DNA of 64,000 bases from Microbacterium oxydans. Lineage in GTDB: Bacteria; Actinomycetota; Actinomycetes; Actinomycetales; Microbacteriaceae. Position 1 is the first letter of the stretch. The number at the start of each line of letters is the position of its first letter. Below are positions 15,692 to 25,066 of this stretch, one piece after another. The stretch covers positions 1 to 64,000 of the forward strand of contig NZ_FMIR01000011.1 of the NCBI RefSeq assembly GCF_900095745.1. Reading direction: 5' to 3'. A program made the position numbers and the translations under genes. The notes beneath the pieces were generated by a model. That model did no database searches. It was not told the DNA's origin and saw only the letters and a program-made list of their open reading frames with translations.

Positions 15692-17232
15692 GGTTCGCGC
15701 TGCTCGTCGGGGCGCTGCGCAGCGATCGTCGGGTTCGGATGCTCGTTCTGCTCGCTGCGGTCGTCGCGGTCACCGTCGTCGTCTGCCTGGCGGTCTTCAG
15801 CCTCGCCGATGCTCCTGTTCCCGTCGCCCGCGCGGTCACTGTGCTCGGCGGGGCTGCCCTGCTCGTCGGCTTCCTCGTCGGCCCGATCCTCGTCGGCGCG
15901 GTCGACCAGCTGGATCCCCGCCGATTCGCCGTCTTCGGCGTGGACGAGCGTCAGATGCCCTGGGTGCTCACGCTGGCGGCTTTCGTCAGTGTGCCGAGCC
16001 TGGCACTGCTCGCCGTCTACATCAGCGTCTGCATCGTCGCGGTCCGGGCGGGGACACCGTGGCCGCTGGCCATCCTGATGACGCTCCTCGGCGTCGTCAC
16101 GACCGTGCTCATCTCCCGGATCGGTATGGGGGTCAATGCCCTGCTGCTCCCGGAGCGCCGATCGCGCGAGCTCACCGCACTGTTCGCGCTCGCGCTGCTG
16201 GTGATCGCGTTCCCGGTCGCTGTGTTCCTCGGTTCGCTGCGCTGGGACGGCCTCGTCCCCGACTCTCTGGCGACGCTGTCGACCGTGCTCGGGTTCAGCC
16301 CGTTCGCGGCTTCGCCGGCCTTCCTCTTCTCGTCCGCGGCGGGAGAGACGGCATCGGCGTGGGTGAGTGGCATCGTGGCGGTCCTCACCGTCGGCCTCCT
16401 GTGGGTCGCTTGGTCGTGGCTCGTGCGTCGCCTGCTCACGACGACCGAGCGCCCCGTCACCTCGCGAGAGCGCACCGGGCTCGGCTGGTTCGGTCTGCTG
16501 CCGTCCAACGCTTTCGGCGCGATCGCCGCCCGCAGCCTCGTCTACTGGCTCCGGGACCGCCGGTACATCATGAACATCATCGTCGTCCCGGTCGCCGGGG
16601 TGCTGACGGTGCTTCCGCTCATCGTCGCTGGCGTGCCCGTCGAGGTCGCCGCACTGGTGCCCGTCCCGGTGATGGCACTGTTCTTCGGTTGGCTGCCGCA
16701 CAACGACGTCGCCTACGACTCGACGGCCCTGTGGACCCACGTGGCCAGCGGGGTGCGAGGGCTTCCCGACCGCCTCGGCCGCCTGGTTCCGGTCCTGCTG
16801 GTGGCGGTGCCGGTCCTCGCGATCGCCACACCGCTGTCGCTCCTCCTCATCGGCGACTGGAGTCTCCTGCTGCCGCTCGGGGGGCTCGCGGCGAGTCTGC
16901 TGTTCTCGGCGCTCGGTATCTCGAGCATCGTCTCCGTCGTGGCCCCGTACGCGGTGTCCCGGCCGGGTGACAGCCCCTTCCAGCAGCCGCAGCGGCCCAG
17001 CTCGCGAGGCACGTACGGCCCGGCGGCCGCTTTCCTCGGAGCGATACTGGTCAGCATCCCGACCATCTGGCTGTTCGCTGCCACGCTTCTCGAGGGCTCG
17101 GCCTATGCGCCGGCGACGTTCTGGGTCGGGCTCCTCATGGGGCTTGCGGTGCTGGTGGCAGGAGCGGTCATCGGCGGCCGTATCTTCGAGCGCAGCGGCG
17201 AGCGGCTGATGGAGTTCGTCGAGACCGCGTGA
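15667..17232 (+). CDS. ABC-2-type transporter permease
   Basis: A 521-residue polytopic membrane protein with roughly ten to twelve hydrophobic segments, a cytoplasmic loop near residues 255-285 (TTTERPVTSRERTG), and a final helix before the basic C-terminus. It starts at a GTG inside the end of the ATPase gene and so is translationally coupled to it. The pair would form a complete exporter, two permease and two ATPase chains. There is no extracellular lipoprotein or drug-resistance marker to reveal the cargo. Permease function rests on topology and pairing; no signature motif names a subfamily. Confidence 0.82.
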   Translation: MAAHVLRLRFALLVGALRSDRRVRMLVLLAAVVAVTVVVCLAVFSLADAPVPVARAVTVLGGAALLVGFLVGPILVGAVDQLDPRRFAVFGVDERQMPWVLTLAAFVSVPSLALLAVYISVCIVAVRAGTPWPLAILMTLLGVVTTVLISRIGMGVNALLLPERRSRELTALFALALLVIAFPVAVFLGSLRWDGLVPDSLATLSTVLGFSPFAASPAFLFSSAAGETASAWVSGIVAVLTVGLLWVAWSWLVRRLLTTTERPVTSRERTGLGWFGLLPSNAFGAIAARSLVYWLRDRRYIMNIIVVPVAGVLTVLPLIVAGVPVEVAALVPVPVMALFFGWLPHNDVAYDSTALWTHVASGVRGLPDRLGRLVPVLLVAVPVLAIATPLSLLLIGDWSLLLPLGGLAASLLFSALGISSIVSVVAPYAVSRPGDSPFQQPQRPSSRGTYGPAAAFLGAILVSIPTIWLFAATLLEGSAYAPATFWVGLLMGLAVLVAGAVIGGRIFERSGERLMEFVETA

Positions 17233-17272
17233 CGACCGCCCGCGGTGTCTTCGACGCCGCTAGACTCTCGGG

Positions 17273-17539
17273 ATGAGTACTCCGCTGGACAGCCCCGATC
17301 AGGGCGGCGTGGCAACGCTTGATCGCGAACTGGAAGAGCTCCTCCGCGAGGAGAATCTCGAGCCGGGCGACCACGAGCGCTTCTCGCATTACGTGAAGAA
17401 GGACAAGATCCTCGAGTCCGCGATCACCGGGAAACCGGTGCGGGCGCTGTGCGGCAAGAAGTGGACGCCGGGTCGCGACCCGGAGAAGTTCCCGATCTGC
17501 CCCACGTGCAAGGAGATCTACGAGTCGATGATCAGCTGA
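17273..17539 (+). CDS. DUF3039 domain protein
   Basis: An 88-residue protein common in actinobacteria and known as DUF3039. The C-terminal half reads RALCGKKWTPGRDPEKFPIC followed by PTCKEIYE: three cysteines (CG, CPTC) in a zinc-ribbon-like arrangement. The N-terminal half is acidic. Function is unknown. ATG 17273 follows TAGACT (17261-17266) by 6 nt, so it has its own leaderless-type promoter separate from the ABC operon. Its stop and that of pncB, on the other strand, lie within the palindrome CTGACGTCAG. Confidence 0.9.
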   Translation: MSTPLDSPDQGGVATLDRELEELLREENLEPGDHERFSHYVKKDKILESAITGKPVRALCGKKWTPGRDPEKFPICPTCKEIYESMIS

Positions 17540-17541
17540 CG

Positions 17542-18867
17542 TCAGTCGGCTTCGACGTACACGGTGGGAATCGCCGGGTCGGACTTGCTGAGCGCGAGAG
17601 CGCGCACCGGCAGTTCCTCGCGCACGCGCAGGTGGTGCGCTCGCGCGGCCGCCGTCCCCGCCGCCCCCTCGTGGGCGGTGTCGATATCTCCCGCCTCGAC
17701 GAAGGTCACCTGAAGCGAACGGCCATCGGGGTGCTCGTCGGGCGTGTCGAGCTCCTCGAAGCCGTCGGAGACGACGACTGTCTCTGCGGTCGCGACGCCG
17801 TCGACCAGCGTGCGGAACGCGGCCTTGCGGCCGCCGTAAGACGCCTTGTCGGCAGATGCCTTCGCGACGCCGATCCATGACCCGTCGGCATCCTGCCGTG
17901 CGACGAGCTTGTAGACCATGCTCGCTGTCGGGTAACCGGAGCCGGTCACCACGGAGGTGCCGACGCCGTAGGCATCGACCGGTGAGGCGGCGAGGGCTGC
18001 GATGGCGTACTCGTCGAGGTCGCTGGTCACGGTGATGCGCGTGTGGGCGGCCCCGAGCTCGTCCAGCTGCGCGCGCACATCGGCGGCGACGGTCGGAAGG
18101 TCGCCGGAATCGATGCGCACGCCGCCGAGCCGGGTGCCGGCGACGCGGATCGCCGTCTCGACGCCCGTGCGGATGTCGTAGGTGTCGACGAGCAGTGTGG
18201 TGTCGGTGCCCATGCTCTCCACCTGGGCGCGGAACGCCTCCTCCTCGGAGTCGTGCAGCAGCGTCCACGAGTGGGCGGCCGTGCCCATCGTGGGGATGCC
18301 CCAGCTCCGACCGGCTTCCAGGTTGCTCGTGGCGCCGAACCCCGCGATGTAGGCGGCGCGCGCTGCGGCCACGGCCGAGCGCTCGGCCGCGCGGCGTGAG
18401 CCCATCTCGGCCAGCGGACGCTCGCCCGCCGCGATGCTCATCCGGGCGGCGGCGGTCGCGACGGCTGAATCGTGGTTGAGCACGCTGAGCGCCAGGGTCT
18501 CCAGGACCACGGCATCGGCGAATGTTCCCTCGACGGTGAGGATGGGCGAGCCGGGGAAGTACAGCTCACCCTCGCGGTAACCGTGGATCGATCCGGTGAA
18601 TCGGTAGGCCTCCAGGTGCTTCAGCGACGCCGCATCCACGACCTGCGCGTCGCGGAGGAAGCGCAGTTCGTCCTCTCCGAAGCGGAAGTCGCGCAGCAGT
18701 CCGAGAAGACGGCCGGTGCCGGCGACCACGCCGAACCGGCGGCCGCCGGACAATCGTCGGGAGAACAATTCGAAGACGCTGGGGCGGAAGGCCGTCCCAT
18801 CCCGAAGGGAAGCGGCGAGCATCGTGAGCTCGTAGCGGTCGGTGAGCAGCGCCGTCGACGTGGTCAT
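17542..18867 (-). CDS. pncB: Nicotinate phosphoribosyltransferase
   Basis: A 441-residue enzyme of the Preiss-Handler NAD salvage pathway, converting nicotinate and PRPP to nicotinate mononucleotide. It opens with the diagnostic [10 protein letters not shown], contains [14 protein letters not shown] with the conserved histidine region, MGSRRAAE, and the phosphate-binding GVRIDSGDL. Length is typical of the actinobacterial type. The start at ATG 18867 is set by LLTDRYELT and by TAAGCT (18879-18874) 6 nt upstream. It is divergent from murI with only 63 nt between start codons. No pncA or nadE is near. Confidence 0.95.
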   Translation of the reverse strand: MTTSTALLTDRYELTMLAASLRDGTAFRPSVFELFSRRLSGGRRFGVVAGTGRLLGLLRDFRFGEDELRFLRDAQVVDAASLKHLEAYRFTGSIHGYREGELYFPGSPILTVEGTFADAVVLETLALSVLNHDSAVATAAARMSIAAGERPLAEMGSRRAAERSAVAAARAAYIAGFGATSNLEAGRSWGIPTMGTAAHSWTLLHDSEEEAFRAQVESMGTDTTLLVDTYDIRTGVETAIRVAGTRLGGVRIDSGDLPTVAADVRAQLDELGAAHTRITVTSDLDEYAIAALAASPVDAYGVGTSVVTGSGYPTASMVYKLVARQDADGSWIGVAKASADKASYGGRKAAFRTLVDGVATAETVVVSDGFEELDTPDEHPDGRSLQVTFVEAGDIDTAHEGAAGTAAARAHHLRVREELPVRALALSKSDPAIPTVYVEAD

Positions 18868-18930
18868 GCGCTCAGCTTACTGAGCGTGCTGATGCGCGGG
18901 TCGGGTCGCGCGCGGGTAGGCTGGGGAGTC

Positions 18931-19761
18931 ATGAACGACGCGCCGATCGGGATCTTCGACTCCGGTGTCGGCGGGCTCACGGTGGCGCGGGCCATCCGCG
19001 CCCAGCTGCCCCGAGAGTCGTTCGTCTACATCGGCGACACCGCGCACTCCCCGTACGGCCCCAAGCCGATCGCCGACGTCCGCCGGTACTCCCTCGAGGT
19101 GCTCGACACACTGGTCGACCAGGGTGTGAAGATGCTCGTGATCGCCTGCAACACCGCGTCGTCGGCGATGCTCCGTGACGCGCGCGAGAGATACGAGATC
19201 CCCGTCGTCGAGGTCATCGGGCCCGCCGTGCGCCGAGCGGTGTCCACGACGCGCAACGGACGAGTCGGCGTCATCGGCACGGTGGGCACGATCGGATCCC
19301 GCGCCTATCAGGACATGCTCGAGGTGAACGAGAGGCTTCAGGTCTTCACCGCGGCCTGCCCGCGGTTCGTCGAATTCGTCGAAGCGGGGATCACGGGGAC
19401 TCCCGAGGTCCTCGCGGTCGCCGAGGAGTACCTCGCCCCGCTGCGGAACGCGGACGTCGACACACTGGTGCTCGGATGCACGCACTATCCCTTTCTGCGC
19501 GGTGCCATCAGCTACGTCATGGGCGAGGGCGTCACCCTCGTCTCCAGCGATGATGAGACCGCCGGTGATGTGTACCGCCAGCTGGTCAGAGGCGACCTCC
19601 TGGCATCGCCCGATGCGACAGCGACCTACGTCTACGAGGCCACCGGCGCCTCGGCCGATGAATTCACGGCACTGGCCAACCGACTCATGGGTCGCGAGGT
19701 CCGGGACGTGCAGCTCGTGCAGACCGGCGTCATCACCCTTCCTGACATCGCCTTCGAGTAA
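18931..19761 (+). CDS. murI: Glutamate racemase
   Basis: A 276-residue enzyme that makes D-glutamate for peptidoglycan. Both catalytic cysteines are in place: [11 protein letters not shown] and LGCTHYPF, with the N-terminal [17 protein letters not shown] and the SPYGPK loop. The ORF extends 153 codons upstream, but that part is antisense to pncB. ATG 18931 follows TAGGCT by 8 nt and begins the conserved fold. It is first in the order murI-rph-rdgB, a common actinobacterial operon. A gap of 53 nt with a GAGAGAAG Shine-Dalgarno separates it from rph. Confidence 0.97.
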   Translation: MNDAPIGIFDSGVGGLTVARAIRAQLPRESFVYIGDTAHSPYGPKPIADVRRYSLEVLDTLVDQGVKMLVIACNTASSAMLRDARERYEIPVVEVIGPAVRRAVSTTRNGRVGVIGTVGTIGSRAYQDMLEVNERLQVFTAACPRFVEFVEAGITGTPEVLAVAEEYLAPLRNADVDTLVLGCTHYPFLRGAISYVMGEGVTLVSSDDETAGDVYRQLVRGDLLASPDATATYVYEATGASADEFTALANRLMGREVRDVQLVQTGVITLPDIAFE

Positions 19762-19814
19762 GGCCTCTTCGAATCGTCCGCTCGATTCGTCTCCACCCCG
19801 ACCGAGAGAAGCAC

Positions 19815-20552
19815 ATGTCCGAAATCGTCCGCGTCGACGGCCGTTCCACCGATCAGCTGCGAGAGATCACCATCGAGCGCAACTGGAGCGCGCACGCCGA
19901 GGGGTCCGCCCTGATCAGCTTCGGCGGCACGAAGGTGCTGTGCACGGCATCCTTCACCAACGGCGTCCCACGCTGGCTCACCGGCAAGGGCAAGGGATGG
20001 GTGACGGCGGAATACTCGATGCTTCCCCGCGCCACGAACAGCCGCAACGACCGCGAGAGCGTCAAGGGCCGCATCGGCGGTCGCACCCACGAGATCTCCC
20101 GCCTCATCGGCCGTGCGCTGCGCGCCGTCGTCGACACGAAGGCACTCGGCGAGAACACGATCGTGATCGATTGCGATGTGCTGCAGGCCGACGGTGGCAC
20201 TCGCACCGCTGCCATCACGGGTGCCTATGTGGCGCTGGCCGACGCGATCGAGTGGGGTCGGGAGAAGAAGTTCATCGGTAAGAACTCCACGCCACTCCTC
20301 GACTCCGTCGCCGCCGTATCGGTGGGGATCATTGACGGCGAACCCATGCTCGATCTGGCATACACCGAGGATGTCCGCGCCGAGACCGACATGAACGTCG
20401 TGGTCACCGGGCGCGGGCTCTTCGTCGAGGTGCAGGGCACCGCCGAGGGAGCGCCGTTCGACAAGCGCGAACTCGATGCGCTGCTCGAGCTCGGCGTGGC
20501 CGGCTGCGAGGATCTGAAGGGCAAGCAGCTCGCCGCGCTGGCGGGGGAGTGA
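19815..20552 (+). CDS. rph: Ribonuclease PH
   Basis: A 245-residue phosphorolytic 3'-exoribonuclease that trims tRNA 3' ends. It begins with the RNase PH signature ([19 protein letters not shown]), includes the RNA-binding stretch [13 protein letters not shown], and has the active-site region [20 protein letters not shown]. Full length for the family. It lies between murI and rdgB on the same strand; its stop overlaps a GTG that could start rdgB. No irregularities seen. Confidence 0.97.
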   Translation: MSEIVRVDGRSTDQLREITIERNWSAHAEGSALISFGGTKVLCTASFTNGVPRWLTGKGKGWVTAEYSMLPRATNSRNDRESVKGRIGGRTHEISRLIGRALRAVVDTKALGENTIVIDCDVLQADGGTRTAAITGAYVALADAIEWGREKKFIGKNSTPLLDSVAAVSVGIIDGEPMLDLAYTEDVRAETDMNVVVTGRGLFVEVQGTAEGAPFDKRELDALLELGVAGCEDLKGKQLAALAGE

Positions 20553-20554
20553 CG

Positions 20555-21148
20555 ATGCAGGTCGTCCTCGCGACCCACAACGCCCACAAGGTCGCGGAGT
20601 TCCAGCAGATCGTGGCGCAGGCGCGCCCTGATCTCGAGGTCGTCGCCTACGACGGCCCCGAGCCGGTCGAAGACGGCGTCACCTTCGCCGAGAACGCACT
20701 CATCAAGGCGCGCGCCGCTGCTGCCCATACCGGACTCGCGGCCCTGGCCGACGACTCCGGGATCTGCGTCGACGTGCTCGGCGGTGCGCCCGGGGTCTTC
20801 TCCGCCTACTGGGCCGGACAGCAGAAGGATGCCGCGGCGAATCTCGAGCTCCTGCTCGACCAGCTGCGGGATATCGCCGACCCGCACCGGGCCGCACACT
20901 TCACCTCGACGATCGCCCTCGTCCTGCCGGATGGGCAGGAGCACGTCGTGGAGGGCCGATGGCCGGGGCGCCTCGCGCACGCAGCGTCCGGGGAAGGCGG
21001 CTTCGGGTACGACCCCATCTTTATCCCGGACGGGCAGCCGGAGGGGCAGGAGCGGACCGTGGGCGGCTTCTCCGCTGACGAGAAGCAGTCGCAGTCGCAT
21101 CGGGCCCGCGCCTTCGCGGAACTGCTGCCGCTGCTCGGCGCGCTCTGA
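20555..21148 (+). CDS. rdgB: dITP/XTP pyrophosphatase (RdgB/HAM1)
   Basis: A 197-residue house-cleaning enzyme removing inosine and xanthosine triphosphates. The N-terminus is VLATHNAHKVAEFQ, and the substrate pocket has ALADDSGICVDVLGGAPGVF and GEGGFGYDPIF. Two starts are possible: GTG 20549 overlapping the rph stop, or ATG 20555. I choose ATG because GGGGGAG lies 5 nt before it. Last gene of the murI-rph-rdgB operon. The stem-loop at 21214-21234 probably ends the transcript. Confidence 0.95.
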   Translation: MQVVLATHNAHKVAEFQQIVAQARPDLEVVAYDGPEPVEDGVTFAENALIKARAAAAHTGLAALADDSGICVDVLGGAPGVFSAYWAGQQKDAAANLELLLDQLRDIADPHRAAHFTSTIALVLPDGQEHVVEGRWPGRLAHAASGEGGFGYDPIFIPDGQPEGQERTVGGFSADEKQSQSHRARAFAELLPLLGAL

Positions 21149-21181
21149 CGTCGGACCGTCCTTCAGCGAACCGCAGATGAC

Positions 21182-21197
21182 GGTGAGAATCGTTACC
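21182..21197 (+). promoter_or_regulatory. Zur/Fur-like imperfect palindrome upstream of the metal exporter
   Basis: GGTGAGAATCGTTACC is an imperfect palindrome (10 of 16 positions symmetric). Its AGAATCGTTA core resembles the TGAnAATnnTTnTCA pattern of Zur-type regulators. It lies 58 nt before the CDF exporter start. In Streptomyces coelicolor, zinc-loaded Zur activates the exporter gene zitB, so a similar role is plausible. The match is by eye and not strong. Confidence 0.35.
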
Positions 21198-21213
21198 CTT
21201 CCCGACTAGTCGG

Positions 21214-21234
21214 AACCGGGCTTCCGGCCCGGTT
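21214..21234 (+). terminator. Stem-loop after rdgB
   Basis: AACCGGGC (21214-21221) pairs perfectly with GCCCGGTT (21227-21234) around a TTCCG loop and is followed by a short T/C run. It is positioned to end murI-rph-rdgB transcription just before the TAGCCT -10 (21243-21248) of the CDF gene. Confidence 0.65.
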
Positions 21235-21254
21235 TCCCGGTCTAGCCTGGGGGC

Positions 21255-22175
21255 ATGCACGATCACGCACCCGCCGCCGGCGGCATCCGTTCAGCCAGCA
21301 GTCGACGCCTGTTGGCGATCTCGCTGTCGCTCACCGCGACCGTGATGGTCGTGCAGGTCATCGGCGCGATCCTGACCGGGTCGCTCGCCCTGCTCGCGGA
21401 TGCCGCGCACATGTTCACGGATGCATCCGCCCTCGTGATCGCTCTGATCGCGGCGACGGTGGCCGCACGCCCGGCCGACGACCGACGCACCTTCGGCTAT
21501 CAGCGCGCCGAGGTGTTCGGGGCGCTGATCAACGCCGTGATCCTGATCGCCCTGGCGACCTGGGTCGCCGTCGAGGGAATCGGGCGGCTCGTGAACCCGG
21601 GCGAGGTCGAGGTCGCCGGCGGGCTCATGCTGGTCGTCGCCGTGGTGGGCCTGTTCGCGAACGCCATCTCGATGTGGCTGCTGAGCCGCGCGCAGCGGAC
21701 GAGCATCAACGTACGCGGCGCGTATCTCGAGGTGATGGGCGACCTGATCGGATCGGCGGCTGTCATCGTCGCGGCGATCGTCATCCTCCTCACCGGATGG
21801 ATGCCGGCGGACGCCATCGCCTCGCTCTTCATCGCCGCGATGATCATCCCGCGGGCGATCACGCTCCTGCGCGAGGTCTTCTCGGTCCTCGCCGAGTCCG
21901 CGCCGAAGGGGACGGCTGTCAGCGACATACGGACGCACCTGCTCGGCTATGCGGGTGTCATCGGCGTGCATGACGTCCACGTCTGGCAGCTGACCCGAGG
22001 CGCCCCGGTCTTCACGGCCCACGTGAGCGTCGATCCGCAGTTGCTCGCCGACGGACGGTCGACGCAACTGCTCTCCGACATGCAGGCGTGTCTTGCCGAT
22101 CACTTCGATGTCGCGCACTCGACGTTCCAGATCGAGCCGGCCGAGCAGTCCGACTGCGAACCGCATCACGCCTGA
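21255..22175 (+). CDS. Cation diffusion facilitator (Zn/Cd exporter)
   Basis: A 306-residue CDF transporter of the ZitB/CzcD type that exchanges cytoplasmic zinc (or cadmium/cobalt) for protons. Six transmembrane helices are visible. Helix 2 has DAAHMFTDASALV and helix 5 VMGDLIGSAAV: the H-D/H-D type tetrahedral site reads HxxxD and ExxxD here, so metal preference may differ from HxxxD/HxxxD exporters. The N-terminus has MHDHAP and the C-terminus EPHH, likely metal-binding. A cytoplasmic ferredoxin-like domain (HDVHVWQLT) follows the helices. Leaderless-type start (TAGCCT, 6 nt). See the candidate Zur site upstream. Confidence 0.92.
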   Translation: MHDHAPAAGGIRSASSRRLLAISLSLTATVMVVQVIGAILTGSLALLADAAHMFTDASALVIALIAATVAARPADDRRTFGYQRAEVFGALINAVILIALATWVAVEGIGRLVNPGEVEVAGGLMLVVAVVGLFANAISMWLLSRAQRTSINVRGAYLEVMGDLIGSAAVIVAAIVILLTGWMPADAIASLFIAAMIIPRAITLLREVFSVLAESAPKGTAVSDIRTHLLGYAGVIGVHDVHVWQLTRGAPVFTAHVSVDPQLLADGRSTQLLSDMQACLADHFDVAHSTFQIEPAEQSDCEPHHA

Positions 22176-22195
22176 GCCGTTGTGACGAGCGGTGG

Positions 22196-24166
22196 TCAGA
22201 CCTCCACGACGATGTCGTCCGGCTCCTTGTCCGGGCGCAGCCCCCGCCACCGTGCGTGACGGAGGATTCCGTCCGGGGTCCAGTTCGCGAACTCCACCTC
22301 GCCGACGAGCTCAGGGCGCACCCAGAGCGCATCGGACGCATCGGGGGCCGGCACCCCATCGAGGGGAGCGGTCTTCACGCGCAGAGGTTCGAGGCGAGCG
22401 AGAAGGTCGCGCAGGATGCGGTCGGTGAACCCGGAGCCCACGCGGCCGACGTAGCGGAGCCGAACCGATCCATCGACGCCGCGCGCCGGTTCGGGCACCG
22501 CCAGCAGCAGAGAGCCGAGGGTGCTCTCCCTGTCGCCTTTTCCCGGGCGGATGCCGACGATCACGGCCTCCTGCATTCGGGTGTGCTTGAGCTTCAGCCA
22601 TGACGGGCTTCGTTGCCCCGGGCGGTAGCGGGACTGCGGATCCTTGACCACGACCCCCTCCAGACCGAACTCCCGGCTCGCGGCCAGGGCGGCATCGACG
22701 TCGTCGAAGATCGGCGGGAGCTGGACGGGGGCATCGAGATCGGCGATCACGTCCTCGAGCAGTGTGCGCCGTTCCCGCAGCGGCATGCCGGTGAGGTCAT
22801 GACCGTCGAGCCGCAGCAGATCGAACAGCATGTAGACGATCGGCGTGCGGATGACCTCGCGCTCGATCTCGCGCGGTCGCGTGAGATGCATGCGGTTCTG
22901 CAACAGCGAGAAGCTCGGCCGACCGTGGGCGTCGAACGCCACGATCTCGCCATCCACGACGGCGTCCACGACCGGGAGGAACGGCGCTCCATCGGCTGTC
23001 AGCTCGGGGTAGCGGGCCGTGATGTCGGTGCCGCGACGCGCGTGCAGCCGCATCCGCCCGTCCGCCCACGTGCCCATCGCGCGGATGCCGTCCCATTTCA
23101 CCTCGACCCAGGAGGGGGCGCTCAGCGCGCGCGCGACCCCGGGGGTGCCGTTCTCCGCGAGCATCGGCGCGAGCGTGGCGGCGGTGCCGTCGGTCGCCGG
23201 GATCGGCTCGCTCCGCGGATGGCGCGACGGTCGACGCGGCGATACCGTCGCTGCGGGCGGCGGCGTCGATTCGACGGCGAGAGGCCGAAGGCTCGCGAGG
23301 GGGTCGGTGCCGGAAGCGGCCCTGGCCAGTACCTGATCGAAGTCAAGCTGCGCCAGGGCGGGGTCGTCGAGTTCGTCCCAGGTGCGAGGGGCAGCGACCC
23401 AGGGCCGTGCGCGGCCACGGAGGGAGTACGGCGAGATGGTCGTCTTCTTGCCGTTGTTCTGACTCCAGTCGAGGAAGACCTTGCCCCCGCGCACTGCCTT
23501 CGACATGACGCTGGTGGCGAGGTCGGGGTGATCGTTCTCGATCAGGCGCGCGAGCTCTTTCACGACGGCGGAGATCTCGTCGCTGGTCTGCTCGCCCGGA
23601 AGGGCCGCATAGAGGTGGATGCCCTTGCTCCCGCTCGTGACGGGGAACGGATCGAGGCCCATGTCGGTCAGGATGACGCGGGCGAACCGGGCGAGCTCCG
23701 CGCACTGCGCGAGGCCCACGCCGGGTCCCGGATCGAGGTCGAGGACCAGTCGGTCCGGACGACCGGGCAGACCCTCCGACGTGAAGCGCCATTGCGGCAC
23801 GTGCAGCTCGATCGCCGCGACCTGGGCGAGCCACACCAGGGTGGGCACGTCTTCGACGAGCGGATAGTCCTTCGGTCCATCGGAGTGCTGGATCGCCTGC
23901 CGCGGAATCCACTCGGGTGCCCCGGGTTCGAGCTGCTTCGTGAAGAATGCATCGGCCGGAGCATCCTCGGTCCCGACGCCCTCCACCCAGCGCTTGCGCG
24001 TGACCGGTCGCCCGTCCAGGAGGGGGAGCAGAAGGGGAGCGATGGCGCTGTAGTAGGCGATGACCTCGCCCTTGGTGGTGCCGGTCTCGGGATAGACGAC
24101 CTTGTCGAGGTTGGTCACGCGCAGACGACGGCCGTCGACCTGCACGACCTGCCCCTGTCCGACCAT
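22196..24166 (-). CDS. ligD: ATP-dependent DNA ligase LigD with polymerase domain (NHEJ)
   Basis: A 656-residue non-homologous end-joining enzyme. Residues 1-300 are the archaeo-eukaryotic primase-type polymerase domain (LVLDLDPGPGVGLAQ, TSGSKGIHLYAALP). A Pro/Arg linker follows to about 350. The C-terminal ligase domain has the adenylated lysine in VEVKWDGIRAMG, then DGEIVAFD, and an OB-fold. The 3'-phosphoesterase domain found in many LigD proteins is absent. The track of open codons begins upstream, but ATG 24166 fits homologues and follows TACGCT by 6 nt. It is divergent from ku, 58 nt apart, a typical two-component NHEJ locus. Confidence 0.94.
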   Translation of the reverse strand: MVGQGQVVQVDGRRLRVTNLDKVVYPETGTTKGEVIAYYSAIAPLLLPLLDGRPVTRKRWVEGVGTEDAPADAFFTKQLEPGAPEWIPRQAIQHSDGPKDYPLVEDVPTLVWLAQVAAIELHVPQWRFTSEGLPGRPDRLVLDLDPGPGVGLAQCAELARFARVILTDMGLDPFPVTSGSKGIHLYAALPGEQTSDEISAVVKELARLIENDHPDLATSVMSKAVRGGKVFLDWSQNNGKKTTISPYSLRGRARPWVAAPRTWDELDDPALAQLDFDQVLARAASGTDPLASLRPLAVESTPPPAATVSPRRPSRHPRSEPIPATDGTAATLAPMLAENGTPGVARALSAPSWVEVKWDGIRAMGTWADGRMRLHARRGTDITARYPELTADGAPFLPVVDAVVDGEIVAFDAHGRPSFSLLQNRMHLTRPREIEREVIRTPIVYMLFDLLRLDGHDLTGMPLRERRTLLEDVIADLDAPVQLPPIFDDVDAALAASREFGLEGVVVKDPQSRYRPGQRSPSWLKLKHTRMQEAVIVGIRPGKGDRESTLGSLLLAVPEPARGVDGSVRLRYVGRVGSGFTDRILRDLLARLEPLRVKTAPLDGVPAPDASDALWVRPELVGEVEFANWTPDGILRHARWRGLRPDKEPDDIVVEV

Positions 24167-24224
24167 GCAGCCAGCGTAGTCAAGGGTCTGGCCGCGACGG
24201 CGTCGGCTGGTGTTCACTGGTCAC

Positions 24225-25034
24225 ATGAGAACGATCTGGAAGGGCGCGCTGACGTTCGGCCTCGTGAATGTGCCGGTCAAGGTGTACTCCGCGACCGAGG
24301 ACCACGACGTGCCGCTGCATCAGGTGCACGAGAAGGACGGCGGGCGCATCCGCTACCAGCGCACCTGCGAGGTGTGTGGCGAGACCGTGGCCTACGCCGA
24401 CATCGACCGCGCCTACGTCGAGGAGGGGCAGACCGTCGTGCTCACCAAGGACGACCTCGCCGCCCTCCCTGCGGAGAAGAGCCGGGAGATCGACGTGGTC
24501 GAGTTCGTCCCGTCCGACCAGGTCGATCTGCTCACGCTCGACAAGCCGTACTACCTCGAACCGGACTCGAAGTCTCCCAAGGCGTACGTGCTGCTGCGGA
24601 AGACCCTGGAACAGACCGACCGCACCGCGATCGTGCGGTTCACGCTGCGGCAGAAGACGAGGCTGGCGGCGCTCCGTGTGCGGGGCAAGGTGCTCGTGCT
24701 GCAGACGCTCCTGTGGGCCGACGAGGTGCGCGAAGCCGAGTTCCCCGCGCTGGACGAGGACGTGCGGATCTCGAAGAAGGAACTGGAGCTCTCGGCATCC
24801 CTCGTCGACAGCTACTCGGCCGATTTCGACCCCGAGGAGTTCGTCGACGAGTACCAGAAGGAATTGCGCACCCTCATCGACGCGAAGATCGAGGCGGGCG
24901 ACACGTTCGACGTGGCCGAGACCTTCGGCGAAGCCGAGAAGGCGGCCGAGGGCGGCGAGGTCATCGACCTGATGGAGGCCCTCCGTGCCAGCGTTGCGCG
25001 CACCAAAGAGGAGCGCGCCAAGAACGCGGGCTGA
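24225..25034 (+). CDS. ku: Ku DNA end-binding protein
   Basis: A 269-residue bacterial Ku, forming the homodimeric ring that binds double-strand break ends and recruits LigD. The N-terminus MRTIWKGALTFGLVNVPVK and KVYSATEDHDVPLHQVHEKD are typical, as is the CEVCGETV segment. The Ku core runs to about residue 230. The C-terminal tail is short and not strongly basic, unlike lysine-rich Streptomyces and Mycobacterium Ku tails. ATG 24225 is chosen over GTG 24210 by homology. It is divergent from ligD and so likely co-regulated. Confidence 0.95.
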   Translation: MRTIWKGALTFGLVNVPVKVYSATEDHDVPLHQVHEKDGGRIRYQRTCEVCGETVAYADIDRAYVEEGQTVVLTKDDLAALPAEKSREIDVVEFVPSDQVDLLTLDKPYYLEPDSKSPKAYVLLRKTLEQTDRTAIVRFTLRQKTRLAALRVRGKVLVLQTLLWADEVREAEFPALDEDVRISKKELELSASLVDSYSADFDPEEFVDEYQKELRTLIDAKIEAGDTFDVAETFGEAEKAAEGGEVIDLMEALRASVARTKEERAKNAG

Positions 25035-25066
25035 GAGATCGGCTCCGCGGTGGCGGCGCCGGGTTC

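Noticed and set aside
17536..17545. CTGACGTCAG palindrome over the convergent stops of the DUF3039 gene and pncB
   Set aside because: Arises naturally from two facing TGA stops; no further symmetry.
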